The notes: generated from the letters alone by a model not told the origin. Shown: positions 35,789-47,866, numbered from the stretch's first letter. The stretch: DNA of 64,000 nt from Siphonodentalium dalli (GCA_032622095.1 CP136063.1:209607934-209671933); one strand, 5' to 3'. A program made the numbers and translations.

Positions 35789-36866
35789 TAGAGCTGAAAC
35801 GGTTGACCCATTCTTCTAACCGGTTAACCATTGGGGTTAGCCATATTTCAACCGTTAACCGATAATTTCTGGCGGATTTCTCTCAGACTAATTATGTCGA
35901 CATTTGCCATGCTCCAGGGACAAACCTAGGTGAGAAATAGTAGCTGAAATAAAGACCTTAACGATATTCAAAAACACGCATTCACTTTTCTTTTGCTAGC
36001 TCTCGTGATCGGGAATGAGCAAGTGAAATTTGTGAATGGCAGGGGGATCGCTTATTTGCAATTGCCGGTGATCAGCATATGTTTGGGCATTTGTAAAACG
36101 AGTGACAATGGTATGGGTATTGGTAAAACGAGTAACAAAACTATATATTAAAGATCTGTAATATATCATTATCACGATATCATCATTGGTATATCCTCCG
36201 ATGAATTACAAATAAAGACTAGAAAGTAACAACTAATAACTATAGAACTAAAAGGAAGGTCACAGTCCTATTCAGTATTCGAACTATTCGTCGGTATCAT
36301 GATCGCGGACACTAAATTTGAGCTTCTCGCCCTTTCGCAGAAACTCGCGAATAAAGATTAAACTGTCAACAGTGTCGGGGTCTAAACTCACCCGTTTTTT
36401 AAATTCGATAGCTGTGTTCACTTTCCAAATTTCAACACGAAATAATACCGAGTCTGAGCGGTGTCAATCAGATGACAGATTCACTGATTCAGTGACGTCA
36501 TTGCTTTGAACAATCCCGCCTGGATACACAGTGACTGCCCATGTGCTCTCGTCGGAAGATCAGAGAAAACTTCAAAGGCCGGAATTGATTGAAGATCGCC
36601 GACACTTCCAGACAGTTCGAGAATTGATACTCAGTATCTGAAACTTGCGCGTTCACCAATTAATGCTTGCATTGCACTCTACTATCGGTGGCACAGGGTT
36701 TAGTATTACTTTTGGATCCTTTATCTTAATATTTTGAGGGTACCAGGGCATTATTCACGTTCACATTCAACTGTGCAGGATAGGGTTTCGTGCGGTTCAT
36801 TTTTGTCTAACCGTTACGTCATAATCTGGATGCTAACCGGTTATCAGGCTGTCCGTTTCAGCTCTA
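35789..36866. mobile_element. hAT-like non-autonomous element, perfect 8-bp duplication
   Basis: GTCATCAT is present at 35781-35788 and 36867-36874. Ends are tagagctgaaacgg and ccgtttcagctcta, with subterminal aaccggtta repeats. No transposase is seen. Confidence 0.9.
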
Positions 36867-36987
36867 GTCATCATGCGCCTGACGCAATGGAAGGGTGAAT
36901 CACAATTGCTGTAAACCGGTGATATACATCAAAAAGTAATTAAAAACACTCTTATACAAGTCTTCATAAAAAAAATATGTAAACTAC

Positions 36988-37394
36988 TTAACCCTTTCAG
37001 TACCAGGGGCCGATCTCATCGGCCCTAATTTACGGTCTGTAAAATCGGCCCTAAATTTTTTTTTAGATTTGTTTTGGGTTGAACTTTTTTGGTATGCTTA
37101 AGCATGCTATAGCGAATTTAAAAACAAATTGGATAAATAATTTTGATACCCATGAAAAATGTAAGATTCCCTAGCACTAAACCTACAAAATAAGTCTGTT
37201 AAAGAATATAAGACAAAATTATTAAAATTGTAAAAAATTGTAAAAAATAATAACAAATGATGAAAAATTGTTAGGCCAATGCATTCTGTTATATATGCGA
37301 GGCGACCTATGGTCGACTCGCATATATAAGAGAATGCATTGGCACAGGGTATATGGGTTGATACAAAAATCGGACCTGGCACTCAAAGGGTTAA
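36988..37394. mobile_element. piggyBac-type MITE, second family, complete
   Basis: TTAACCCTTTCAGTACCAGG at the left and cctggcactcaaagggTTAA at the right. One palindrome is at 37275-37343. It is the complete counterpart of 13741-14183. A right-end remnant of the same family is at 43693-43740. Confidence 0.85.
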
Positions 37395-37667
37395 CTGAAA
37401 TATTTACCTTCCCTGAGAACATATTTAACAACACTAACCCCGCACTATTCATTGAGAACAATGTTCCCCATGTGATATATATGTTCATGTAAATGTGTCA
37501 CCAGTTATATGCGGGGTTCATGCTTGCCTGACCATTTATTTTGGCCATATTTCAGAAAGTTTGGCCAAATTGATAATATGGGACCATTGAGAAAACATAA
37601 ACAATAAGTAAAATAGTGTGAATCCTGGTGATACATGATCCAATTTTCTTTTGTCTTTTTTTCACAG

Positions 37668-37734
37668 TCCATCTCCTTCTATGATAGAAGCTATGGCTGA
37701 GGCAGTCAACCGTGCATTTCCGTGGTTACCAACA
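37668..37734 (+). CDS. Exon 7 of the uncharacterised host gene
   Basis: The acceptor is ttgtctttttttcacag and the donor ACA|GTAAGT. One base completes the Asp codon started in exon 6, then PSPSMIEAMAEAVNRAFPW continues to LPT and the exon ends in phase 0. The helix ending in 'FPWL' corresponds to the 'A..IV..FP.L' segment of the SAMD3-like family (from memory). The preceding intron is 13 kb. Confidence 0.65.
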
Positions 37735-37820
37735 GTAAGTTTTGATATTGACTATCACTCTTCATGCTCTACATGTTATTACTGTTTTAGACGTGAAACA
37801 TTTATTACAACAAAATCTTA

Positions 37821-38240
37821 AAGGAAGACTGTACACTAAATCCAGGCGATTTATGGGAACATCACCTATTCTCAACAGAACATATGCAACAAATGAATGA
37901 ATTTGAGCCATGGGTTGTGCAAAATACAATAATGCCCTAAATAATCAACTCCTTAACCACAGCAGAATTATGGGTAATTTTTCAGAATTTAGTCTGAAAT
38001 ATGGCTTGTTGCCATTCATTGCAAAGCTCTCACTGAGAGCTTTCTGATGAATGGTAACAAGCCATATTTCAGACTAAATCCTGACAAATTACCCAAAATT
38101 CTGCTGTGGTTAAGGAGTTGATTATTTAGCGCATTACTGTACATGCATGTGCTCTATGAATGATGCAACAACATGGTAATTAAAATGAAATGAGTTTATT
38201 AGTCATAAATGGCTGGAGTTAGTGTACAGTCCCCCTTAAA
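37821..38240. mobile_element. TIR element carrying a nested M-family MITE
   Basis: The ends gactgtacactaaatccag and ctggagttagtgtacagtc are inverted repeats. An M-family MITE (37927-38139) between TA dinucleotides sits inside. The left part recurs at 21833-22010. Confidence 0.65.
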
Positions 38241-38435
38241 GAATGGATGGGGTTTTTCATATTTTTCAGAAATCTATCAATGTCAAAAGTTTGTACAATT
38301 TGATGGCAAAGATAGCCCATATCAGAATGAAGTCTAAATATACTGTATAGATTTACTTTTATAACCATCAAGATCTCAACGCTGAATTTTAAATTTGTTA
38401 CTTGCCCGGATTTAGTGTGTCTGACGTTTGCAGAA

Positions 38436-38795
38436 TGAGGTCCACAGAGTGTGAATTTAGTGACGCTACCATGCATGGTAGGCTAGCATCACCAAATTCA
38501 CCCTCTGGAGGCCTCATTCATGCTTAGGCATGTACCTCTATGGGAGATCTAGGATCAGATTGAAGTTCCCCAGTTGAAGTTAGTGATGTTCACCTATTTA
38601 GTAACCTTGATTATGCATTTTATCAAATTAGGGGATATAGAAACTGATAAGAAGGGAACAAATAACTAAAAACAATGTTAATTACTTCCCAGAAGATGAG
38701 ACGTAAGCCAAATGAGGTCCACAGAGGGTGAATTTGGTGAGGCTAGCCCACTGTGGGGTAGCATCACTAAATTCACCATCTGAGGACATCATTAT
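38436..38795. repeat. Two copies of an 85-bp foldback
   Basis: 38436-38520 and 38709-38795 each fold on gaggtccacag...gtgaattta against its complement. The third copy is at 17204-17288. Stem changes between copies mostly keep the pairing. Confidence 0.6.
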
Positions 38796-39270
38796 GTAAA
38801 TGTCAGACACTAAATCCAGGACTGGCTATATTTCTTAACCTCCAATTGATTGAAAATAGTACATACTGTATTGTTTTGTTATATCTATTTATATAACAGC
38901 CAATGACTGAGCTGTTGACGACAGATAACATAAATTGTTATGACTCCCATTACAGCATACGACCAACAGCTCTATTTAGAATAAATTTCCAACAAAATAT
39001 CATGCCTTCAGCTGAGCATATTTTGGGCGCATAGCTGTATTATGGGCACACAATTTAACAGTTCTGTTTGGGGGAATTTAAAGGTCTGCAATGTAACAGG
39101 AAGTCGTTGCTGAGCCAAGAAGTAATTCACGATCGTATTAAACTTTGTACCAAGTTTGTTGATTTTTAACTTAAGAGGACTAAATAATACCAAAAAATAT
39201 AATTATTTGCCAAAAAAATCGAGAAAAAACTCCAGAGAAGACCTTCAACACTAAGATAACCTGCAGTGAA

Positions 39271-39309
39271 GGTCTAGCGCTTTCGTTATTATTTAACTTC
39301 ATCAGGACC
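39271..39309 (-). ncRNA. Hammerhead-ribozyme-like motif, left arm
   Basis: On the minus strand: GGTC, then CTGATGA, A, GTTA-loop-TAAC, GAAA, GCGCT, A, GACC. GGTC/GACC would be stem I, GTTA/TAAC stem II, and AGCGCT a self-complementary stem III that would need a dimer. The cleavage site would be CTA|GACC. The extra A before stem II departs from the usual G-C start. Confidence 0.45.
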
Positions 39310-39845
39310 GAGGTTGGCGTTTGATTTTTTTGGAGGATTTTGCTTGCCTTATATACTGTTTGTTATGAGTCTCCAATTTGATTGGTCAGTGTAGAAGGGT
39401 CAAGGGGTTGTGAAAAGGATGCTCGGAAATGCGGGTAACAAATGCAGGTAAGGGGTTCATATTGGTGTTTAGCCTGTGTGGTGTGGAGCATTTTAAATGC
39501 GGGTAATTGGTGTGGGTAATCAACATGGTGATGGTGGTTATGCAATCCCAAAATTGCGGGTATCTTGCGTTTGTGGTGGGAAAGCACGAAGTCGCGGAAG
39601 TAGGACTAGGAGTGTGGGTAACATCACCACGTTGATTACCCGCACCAATTACCCGCATTTAAAATGCTCCACACCACACAGGCTAAATACCAATACGAAC
39701 CCCTTACCCGCATTTGTTACCCGCATTTCCGAGCATCCTTTTCACAACCCCTTGACCCCTCTACACACTGACCAATCAAATTGGAGACTCAGAACAAACA
39801 GTATATAAGGCGAGCAAAATCCTCAAAAAATCACACACCAAACTC

Positions 39846-39884
39846 GGTCCTGATGAAGTTAAACAATAACGAAAGCGCTAGACC
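39846..39884 (+). ncRNA. Hammerhead-ribozyme-like motif, right arm
   Basis: Same layout as the left-arm motif; it differs only in the stem II loop (aacaa against aataa). The core CTGATGA is 39850-39856, GAAA 39871-39874, and the predicted cleavage site follows A39880. Both arms keep every core position. Confidence 0.45.
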
Positions 39885-40619
39885 ATTACTGCAGGTTATC
39901 TGAGTGTTGAAGGTCTTCTCTGGAGTTTTTTCTCGATTCTTTTGCCTTCCTCGTCAACTTCAACACTCAAATATGGCCTCGAGTTTTTTCACTCTCTGAT
40001 GTCACCAGTGACACAGCTTAATCACAGTGTATTTTCACTCTACGAACACCCCAAACCACTGGGGTTGAACAAGAAGGACTTTTAGTCGATTTATTTATTC
40101 TAATTATTTGCAGTTGGTTGTATGGACTGATATTTCCCCTAGCAGCTATTGAGGTACAATTTTCCCCAACCCATAGCTAAAACCTGGGCATAGTCTTTTA
40201 ACCTTTATATCAAATCTGCGATTCATCTAGACAAAGTACTCTCGGTCCACAACAGCTTGGGATATGATGGTGTTTTGGACCATGTCCCACCCGTTTCTCT
40301 TCTGTAATGGTGGACTTTACACCCAGAATCGTGGTCAGGAGTGATCTTGCTTGTATGTTTTCGAATTAGGTCAAATGGAAGCATTGACTATATGAACATA
40401 GATGGCAGCCTTTCCCAAGTATGATGACATCAAAAATGCATATATCAGAGGGTCGTAAAATGTCAATCCAATGAGATTTATAAGTAAACAAAGCCTTGTT
40501 ATCCAGAGAAGATTGATCTGGCGCACTGAAATCCCAAGATGTTGTGGACTGAGAAGACTGGGTCTAACAAACACACTCTATTTATTATATATTTGGTCTA
40601 GGTTTCATCCTGATCATGT

Positions 40620-41008
40620 TTAACCCATATACCCTGTGCCAATGCATTCTCTTATATATGCGAGTCGACCATAGGTCGCCTCACATATATAAGAGAATGC
40701 ATTGGCTTAACACATTAAAAATTATAAAATTGTTAAAGAATGTAAGAAAAAATGGTAAAAAGTGTTAAAAAAAAGATTTTTTTTAGGCCAATGCATTCTC
40801 TTATATATGCGAGGTGACCTATGGTCGACTCGCATATATAAGAGAATGCATTGGCACAGGGCATAACTGTAACTATCACAATGTGGTCAAGGAGCCGGTT
40901 CCAATGATATCCATATTTGTATGGTTCTATTGAGACAGACCGAAGATATTTTAGGCTGTTGAAGCTTTATTTGGCCGGTTTTGGCCGTTTTGTTGGGTAA
41001 AGGGTTAA
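40620..41008. mobile_element. piggyBac-type MITE, diverged left tip
   Basis: The right end is gttgggtaaagggTTAA (41005-41008). The left end TTAACCCATATACCC is altered. Palindromes are at 40638-40706 and 40787-40855. It is followed by 38 bases of an M-family right end (to 41046) and then exon 8. Confidence 0.8.
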
Positions 41009-41089
41009 CCACAGCAGTAAGAGGTCGATTAATTAGGGCATTACTGTATGCCACACTCAAAATGCAACATGTTGTTTTTTTCTTGCCAG

Positions 41090-41249
41090 GAACTCTTCTA
41101 TTATGCTTCCAACAAGAAATTGAATAGAAAGCGAAGTGGAGGCTTATTGCATAATAAGATCAAAAGGGTTCAAAAAAAAAATAGGAATCTATCTGTCTCT
41201 TTATCTTTATCTGGTTGTGAAGCAGAAGCGGAGAACATCGAGGAAACAG
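41090..41249 (+). CDS. Exon 8 of the uncharacterised host gene
   Basis: The acceptor is gtttttttcttgccag and the donor ACAG|GTACAT. The exon enters in phase 0 and leaves one base. It reads ELFYYASNKKLNRKRSGGLL, then HNKIKRVQKKNR, then a serine-rich and an acidic stretch. The basic 'GLLHNKIKRVQKK' helix fits the position of the 'G.L..RL+.V+R+' motif that ends this region in SAMD3-like proteins. The intron after it is about 22 kb and holds the minisatellite, the second DIRS element and the higher-order repeat array. Confidence 0.65.
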
Positions 41250-41458
41250 GTACATATATTGAGAATTTAAAAATCAGAATTTGGGGTTTAATATCAACAT
41301 TGAAAGTGATGTGAAATACCCCGGTAAGGTGATCAAATGGAAATTGAGAATAATCTTGCTCGAAGTAGTTATTTTTTATGAATACACATGACGTCATTCT
41401 TATATATTAATTAAATACAATGACTCTCGATGACGAATAATCTGTATTAGTTTGTCGC

Positions 41459-42384
41459 CAGTGTTCGCGCTGTCGGTAGCCAAATTAGCCAATGGCTAAT
41501 CTTTTTCGAATTTGGCTAATAAAAATTTCATTTGGCTAAACTTTTGGCTAAACTTTTTTTGACCCCAAATGGAGACTGAAAGCATGAATTTTTGGCAAGT
41601 GGGTTTTCAATTCTGTGATGTGAACGATCTACATGTAGTCCGAAAACATCGTAAGTGGGAATATATCGCCGACTGTACAAAGGGAAACCCGATCGCGGAC
41701 AGTACAAAGGGAAACCCTTAATCCGCTAATCCCCCATTGTCTGTCTGATCGCTCACGGGGCTCCTGCACAATGCATGTTTATGATGACATTGTATTTATG
41801 ACGGTCAAGGTTTATGAGCACCATATGTAAGACAATAGCTTAATCAGCCAAATGTGAATCGCTATTTGTCGTCAATACCGATACATTCAAAATAATATGC
41901 ATGCTTTTATGACAGACTGTAATTTGATAATGTCGTAACAATATTAAGTTATTAGTTTCCAGATGTCACTTAGATATTGTCGCAAGGATGATTAATATTT
42001 AATGATTTAAAAAAAAGATATTTATATTAAACAAAAAAATAATGACATTAAGATAAGAAGGACAATCCCGGGTTCCCCCCCCCCCCCCCCCAAATCACTC
42101 TTTCACATAAAGATTAATAAATTTTTAATAAATATATGATATATATATAAATATTTCTAGTTCATCAAAATTAGTTAAATTATTGTGTATTTTACCTGTG
42201 TCTGTTAGTTTTGAAGTTTTAGTCATTAATTGTGAACCGATCAGAAAACGATGATTTAATTTGGCCATAGTTTTTTTTAATTTGGCCAAAAAACATTTGG
42301 CTAAAGTTTTTTTCATTTGGCTAATAAAAGTTTCATTTGGCTAAACTTTTGGCTAAAGTTTTTTTCGGTCCAGCGCGAACACTG
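41459..42384. mobile_element. hAT-like non-autonomous element, perfect 8-bp duplication
   Basis: TTTGTCGC is present at 41451-41458 and 42385-42392. Ends are cagtgttcgcgctg and cagcgcgaacactg, with many subterminal ttggcta repeats. The interior ggcaagtgggttttcaat block and the following 80 bases are related to the 6922-11941 element and show what that element looked like without insertions. A C17 run lies at 42075-42091. Confidence 0.9.
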
Positions 42385-42441
42385 TTTGTCGCCGATAGTT
42401 GCGTCCCGAATCGAGATGTAAATATTTAGCGCTGTTCAGAT

Positions 42442-43581
42442 TAGGGCCCGACGAAGCTTCGAGATTCGATTCGATTCGAAAGCGGTTGTGTGATTCGGGA
42501 TATTTCAAATCGTTGTATACAAGTCCTTTATCACAGGGAATAGACTGCATTACATATACAAAACATTCATTATATCCCCAATACTTAATCTGATGCTCCT
42601 TCCAAGATGATCTGGGACCTCCGTGGTCCAATATGTATAGGGTAAGTTGTATAATAGCCCACTGCTCATATATATATTGGCCTCCCAGTCCCAACGCTGG
42701 TTACTCGTGGCAGGTTGATGGGTTACTCATGCAACTTGCAGGTAGTTCTGTGATGGTTCGCGTGTTCATCACGAATGTACCACACGGGTTTCCTCCGCCA
42801 CATAAAACCAGCAATGTCGCGATTTTGCAGGCCCCAGCTGCGGAAGCAAGTGAATTTCTTATGGGACATATTTGTATGTCGGTATTTGACATTCTTATCA
42901 CTAAAGCCTATATTGCGTTACTCACCTCAATCAAATAATTAATTTTTTTAATTTAAAACTTAACACGATATAAATATATTAAATAAACATTATGGGCTTC
43001 AACGTGTCATCATGTCCAAATCCGATCAACATCCTTATACAGCATATGTTATCCGAGAAATCAAATTTGGTTGACCATTTAGCTTTCATGACAACTCAAT
43101 TGATCCGGTGGACAGGCCCAAGTTGAGATACTATACATAGTTCCCGTAATCCCGTGTGCGTATGCGCCATTCCCAAGTCACGATGCGCAATTTTGATATC
43201 GCGCTTGCCTGCTGTGCGCGACGGGGTGAAGCATACGCAGAAGAGTTTCCGTTTGCAATGATTCGAAGCAGACTCCATTGACTCCAAAGTTCCAAACTGC
43301 TTACTTTCACGAACTTCACACATAGTGGCAGTGTCACACAATATGAAATGATGTTGTGCCATTCTCATATATTAAATTGTTTCAAACTGTGATTAAATAC
43401 GGTTCATATCATGTCATAGAAATTAAGTTTATTGAGCCTCCTTCGTAATCTGAGTTATCTCAATGACATTATAAAATCATCGTACGTTTGCCCACATTTT
43501 TGCTCGTACCGCCCACTGATCGGTGTTTGAAAAAGATTCGATATTCGATTCGATTTCGAATTGCCGATTCGTCGGGCCCTA
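42442..43581. mobile_element. hAT-like non-autonomous element, perfect 8-bp duplication
   Basis: GTTCAGAT is present at 42434-42441 and 43582-43589. Ends are tagggcccgacga and tcgtcgggccctα-type complement (tcgtcgggcccta), with subterminal gattcgattcga repeats. It starts only 50 bases after the duplication of the previous hAT element. Confidence 0.9.
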
Positions 43582-43737
43582 GTTCAGATGATGTTTTCTA
43601 TGGAGTGGTATGTCGATTTCTTTGAAAATCTTAGAGCTCTTTCCATCAATGTATCACATTATTATAATCAATAAGTTTGAAAAATGATCAAGAAAATATG
43701 GGTTGATACAAAAATCAGACTCGGCACTGAAAGGGTT

Positions 43738-44470
43738 AATTCACGCAGTACTATTTTTCGCGCACCCATCAGTGTGCGAATTTAAAACTGAGCGAAAAAT
43801 AAGATGACTCCAAAGTTTACACCAAACTATAAGGAAAATAGGATTGATATGTTAATGAGTTACAATGTACATTGCAGAACATTGTATTGAATAGACCATT
43901 ATATGTGCATGTACACAACTTATCTCAACACAATTATTCACATGTAAAGTGATAAATCATGGTAAAATCGTTGATGTTTCGATGATTGTACGACATATAC
44001 ATATATTCCAGTAATTCAGTGCACAAGGTGCATAAAAGCACATCACCATATTCACAGCCCCAACTGGAGTGATACCGTGGTCATACAGTCTGAGTTAATT
44101 ATTTCAACCCAACTATTTAATACACGTGTTGATTTTCTCAGCAGCCTATGCGGTTGTGGTGTTATTTCATTCAAGTTCATTTCAATCATGTCCATTTAAA
44201 TACTGGAATGATTATTTCGAGCCTGCATAAAGACACATCTTCAAAACAAAATGACGATGAAATTATGCTATACTTGCTGTACAGTTTCGTAAAATGTGGC
44301 ATTTAATATACATTCACACATGTCATATAATGAACGACTAGGAACTGAAACTCCCATCAGATACAAAATTTTACCAGAATAATTTGTCAGTTTTGAATTC
44401 ACGCAGCACTGTGCAAGAATTTAAAGTGCGCGAATTCAAAACTGAGCGAAAAATAGTACTGCGCAAATTT
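43738..44470. mobile_element. TIR element, about 730 bp
   Basis: The left end aattcacgcagtactatttt and the right end gaaaaatagtactgcgcaaatt are inverted repeats. Each is followed inward by a second stem built on gtgcgaatttaaaactgagc. No coding content or clear duplication is seen. Confidence 0.6.
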
Positions 44471-44710
44471 AAATACAAGTAAGGTAGGTAATATGTGACA
44501 AAAGTTCAAATTGAGGGCAAAATTAGTGTACAGACAATTTTTCGTACTGCCACCAACAAAGGTTGAGGAAATTGTTAAAATTGCAAATTATTTCTATGTC
44601 CGACTTCACTTCATTCATGAAATGTTATACCATTACCAAGTCCATGAAACTTTCCTGATCATCATTCATTGGCTATAAATATCTGGACCTCGTCTACATA
44701 ATCGTAAATC

Positions 44711-45084
44711 AGAACGAGTCAGAACAGTTTGTTATTTGATAACGTAATCGCGACGTAACCTGGCAGGCAGAACGAGTCAGAACAGTGTGTTATTTGATAA
44801 TGTAATCACGACGTAACCAGGCAGGCAGAACGAGTCAGAACAGAGTGTTATTTCATAACGTAATCGCGACGTAACCAGGCAGGCAGAACGAGTCAGAACA
44901 GTGTGTTATTTGATAACGTAATCGCGACGTAACCTGGCAGGCAAAACGAGTCAGAACAGTGTGTTATTTGATAACGTAATCGCGACGTAACCAGGCAGGC
45001 AGAACGAGTCAGAACAGTGTGTTATTTGATAACGTAATCGCGACGTAACCTGGCAGGCAGAACGAGTCAGAACAGTGTGTTATT
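44711..45084 (+). repeat. 58-bp minisatellite, first segment
   Basis: About six and a half tandem units (cagaacagtgtgttatttga taacgtaatcgcgacgtaac plus 18 more bases) are more than 95% alike. The unit holds a small palindrome gttat-ttg-ataac. Other segments of the same array are at 47631-47866 and 56276-56541, where many units are 44 bp (a 14-base piece, ggcaggcagaacga, is missing). Confidence 0.9.
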
Positions 45085-47630
45085 AGCTCAACTTTACTTT
45101 GTAAAGTTTGAGCTATTGCCATGGCTTTGTCGTACGTGTGTACGTGTGTACGTGTGTACGTAAGGCGTCAACAATGCAGTCTACAGGTCGTACCTTTGGT
45201 CGGATCATTATGAAATTTGTCATAGCTGTTGACATCAACATTTAGACCAGAATTATTAATTTTGGGGTCATTCGGTAAAAAAACATGGCCGCCAGTGGCC
45301 ATCTTGCATTTCAAAATTCAATCCATTAGCACGGGCTACAGGGCGTACTTTTTGTCTGATCGTCATGAAATTTGTCATGGATGTTAATATTGACATGTAG
45401 ATGGGAACGAGTAATTTTGGGGTCATTCGGCCCAAAAACATGGCCGCCAGCAGCCATCTTGGATTTTACTCTTTGTATGACTAAATTCTTTAGCACGGGC
45501 TACAGGTCGTACTTTTAGTCTGATCATCATAAAATTTGTCAAGAATGTTAATAATGACATGTAGATGGGAACGAGTCATTTTGGGGTCATTCGGCCAAAA
45601 AACATGGCCGCCAGCAGGCATCTTTGATTTCACTCTTTGTATGACTAAATCCTTTAGCACGGGCTACAGGTCGTACCTTTAGTCCGATCATCATAAAATT
45701 TGTCATGGCTGTTGAAATTGGAATGTAGATGGGAACGAGTCATTTTGGGGTCATTCGGACAAAAAACATGGCCGCCAGCAGCCATCTTGGATTTCAAAAT
45801 TCAATCCATTAGCACGGGCCACAGGTCGTACCTTTAGTCTGATCATCATGAAATTTGTCATGGGTGTTAATATTGACATGTAGATGGGAACGAGTAATTT
45901 TGGGGTCATTCGGCCAAAAAACATGGCGGCCAGCAGCCTTCTTGGATTTTACTCTTTGTATGACTAAATTCTTTAGCACGGGCTACAGGTCGTACCTTTA
46001 GTCTGATCATCATCAAATTTGTCATGGATGTTAATATTGACATGTAGATGGGAACGAGTAATTTTGGGGTTATTCGGCCAAAAAACATGGCCGCCAGCAG
46101 CCATCTTGGATTTTACTCTTTGTATGACTAAATCCTTTAGCACGTGCTACAGGTCCTACTTTTAGTCTGATCATCATAAAATTTGTCAATAATGTTAATA
46201 ATGACATGTAGATGGGAACGAGTCATTTTGGGGTCAATCGGCCAAAAAACATGGCCGCCAGCAGCCATCTTGGATTTTACTCTTTGTATGACTAAATCCT
46301 TTAGCACGGGCTACAGGCCGTACCTTTAGTCTGATCATCATAAAATTTGTCGTGAATGTTAATAATGACATGTAGATGGGAACGAGTCATTTTGGGGTCA
46401 TTCGGCCAATAAACATGGCCGCCAGTGGCCATCTTGGATTTCAAAATTTAATCCATTAGCACGGGCCACAGGTCGTACTGTTCGTCTGATCATCATAAAA
46501 TTTGTCATGGATGTTAACAATGACATGTAGATGGGAACGAGTAATTTTGGGGTCATTCGGCCAAAAAACATGGTCGCCAGCAGCCATCTTGGATTTTACT
46601 CTTTGTATGACTAAATCCTTTAGCACGGGCTACAGGTTGTACCTTTAGTCTGATCATCATAAAATTTGTCGTGAATGTTAATAATGACATGTAGATGGGA
46701 ACGAGTCATTTTGGGGTCATTCGGCAGAAAAACATGGCCGCCAGCAGCCATCTTTGATTTTACTCTTTGTATGACTAAATCCTTTAGCACGGGCTACAGG
46801 TCGTACCTTTAGTCTGATCATCATAAAATTTGTCATGGCTGTTGAAATTGGTATGTAAATGGGAACGAGTAATTTTGGGGTCATTCGGCAGAAAAACATG
46901 GCCGCCAGCAGCCATCTTTGATTTTACTCTTTGTATGACTAAATCCTTTAGCACGGGCTACAGGTCGTACATTTAGTCTGATCATCATAAAATTTGTCAT
47001 GGCTGTTGAAATTGGAATGTAAATGGGAACGAGTCATTTTGGGGTCATTCGGACAAAAAACATGGCCGCCAGTGGCCATCTTGGATTTCAAAATTTATTC
47101 CATTAGCATGGGCCACAGGTCGTACTGTTCGTCTGATCATCATGAAATTTGTCATGGTTGTTAATATTGGATTTTACTCTTTGTATGACTAAATTCTTTA
47201 GCATGGGCTACATGTCGTACCTTTAGTCTGATCGTCATAAAATTTGTCATAGATGTTAATAATGACATGTAGATGGGAACGAGTCATTTCGGTGTCATTC
47301 GGCCAAAAAACATGGCCGCCAGCAGCCATCTTGGATTTTACTCTTTGTATGACTAAATTCTTTAGCATAGGCTACAGGTCGTACCTTTAGTCTGATCGTC
47401 ATAAAATTTGTCATGGATGTTAACGATGACATGTAGATGGGATACAATCATTTTGGGGTCATTCGGCCGAAGACATGGCCGTCCGCAGCCATCTTGGATT
47501 TTACTTTTCTCTTCATGTCTATAAACTAGTATTAGACATTCAACTTTCCACATTCCTAATCGCTCCATTGACTGTAATACATTAAATTATTCCCTTTCCA
47601 AGTTGAGCTACAGTGTCATTGACACTTTCA
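45085..47630 (+). mobile_element. Helentron-like element (asymmetric inverted ends, 160-bp core)
   Basis: It opens agctcaactttactttgtaa...gtttgagct, a hairpin, followed by a tgtgtacg microsatellite. Diverged units of about 160 bp come next (catggccgccag ... gacatgtagatgggaacgag). Near the end, aagttgagct is the complement of the 5' tip, and a stem-loop agtgtcattgacact then lies about 5 bases from the end. A 5' tip repeat placed inside the 3' end plus a terminal stem-loop is the Helentron/Helitron2 pattern. It splits a minisatellite unit. Confidence 0.7.
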
Positions 47631-47866
47631 TTTGATAACGTAATCGCGACGTAACCTGGCAGGCAGAACGAGTCAGAACAGTGTGTTATTTCATAACGTA
47701 ATCGCGACGTAACCAGTCAGAACAGTGTGTTATTTGATAACGTAATCGCGACGTAACCAGTTAGAACAGTGTGTTATTTCATAACGTAATCGCGATGTAA
47801 CCAGTCAGAACAGTGTGTTATTTCATAACGTAATCGCGATGTAACCTGGCAGGCAGAATCAGTGTT
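47631..47866 (+). repeat. Minisatellite, second segment (58- and 44-bp units)
   Basis: It continues the array after the Helentron-like insertion, starting part-way through a unit (tttgataacg) exactly where the left segment stopped. One 58-bp unit and then 44-bp units follow. Confidence 0.9.

Larger units (their letters stand above)
39215..39950. mobile_element. Foldback element with 300-bp arms, promoter-like and ribozyme-like motifs
   Basis: The arms 39215-39530 and 39635-39950 are near-perfect reverse complements around a centre of about 100 bp. Each arm has a CCAAT motif (gaccaatcaaattgg) about 35 bases from tatataagg (TATATACTG-like in the left arm), then about 50 bases on a hammerhead-like motif. 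Reading outward, this looks like a Pol II-style promoter followed by a ribozyme, the arrangement of Penelope-like or retrozyme termini. No protein is present. Confidence 0.65.

Noticed and set aside
42353-43368. Minus-strand frames of 113 and 90 codons
   Set aside because: Both fall in or across a non-autonomous hAT element, with no transposase motifs.
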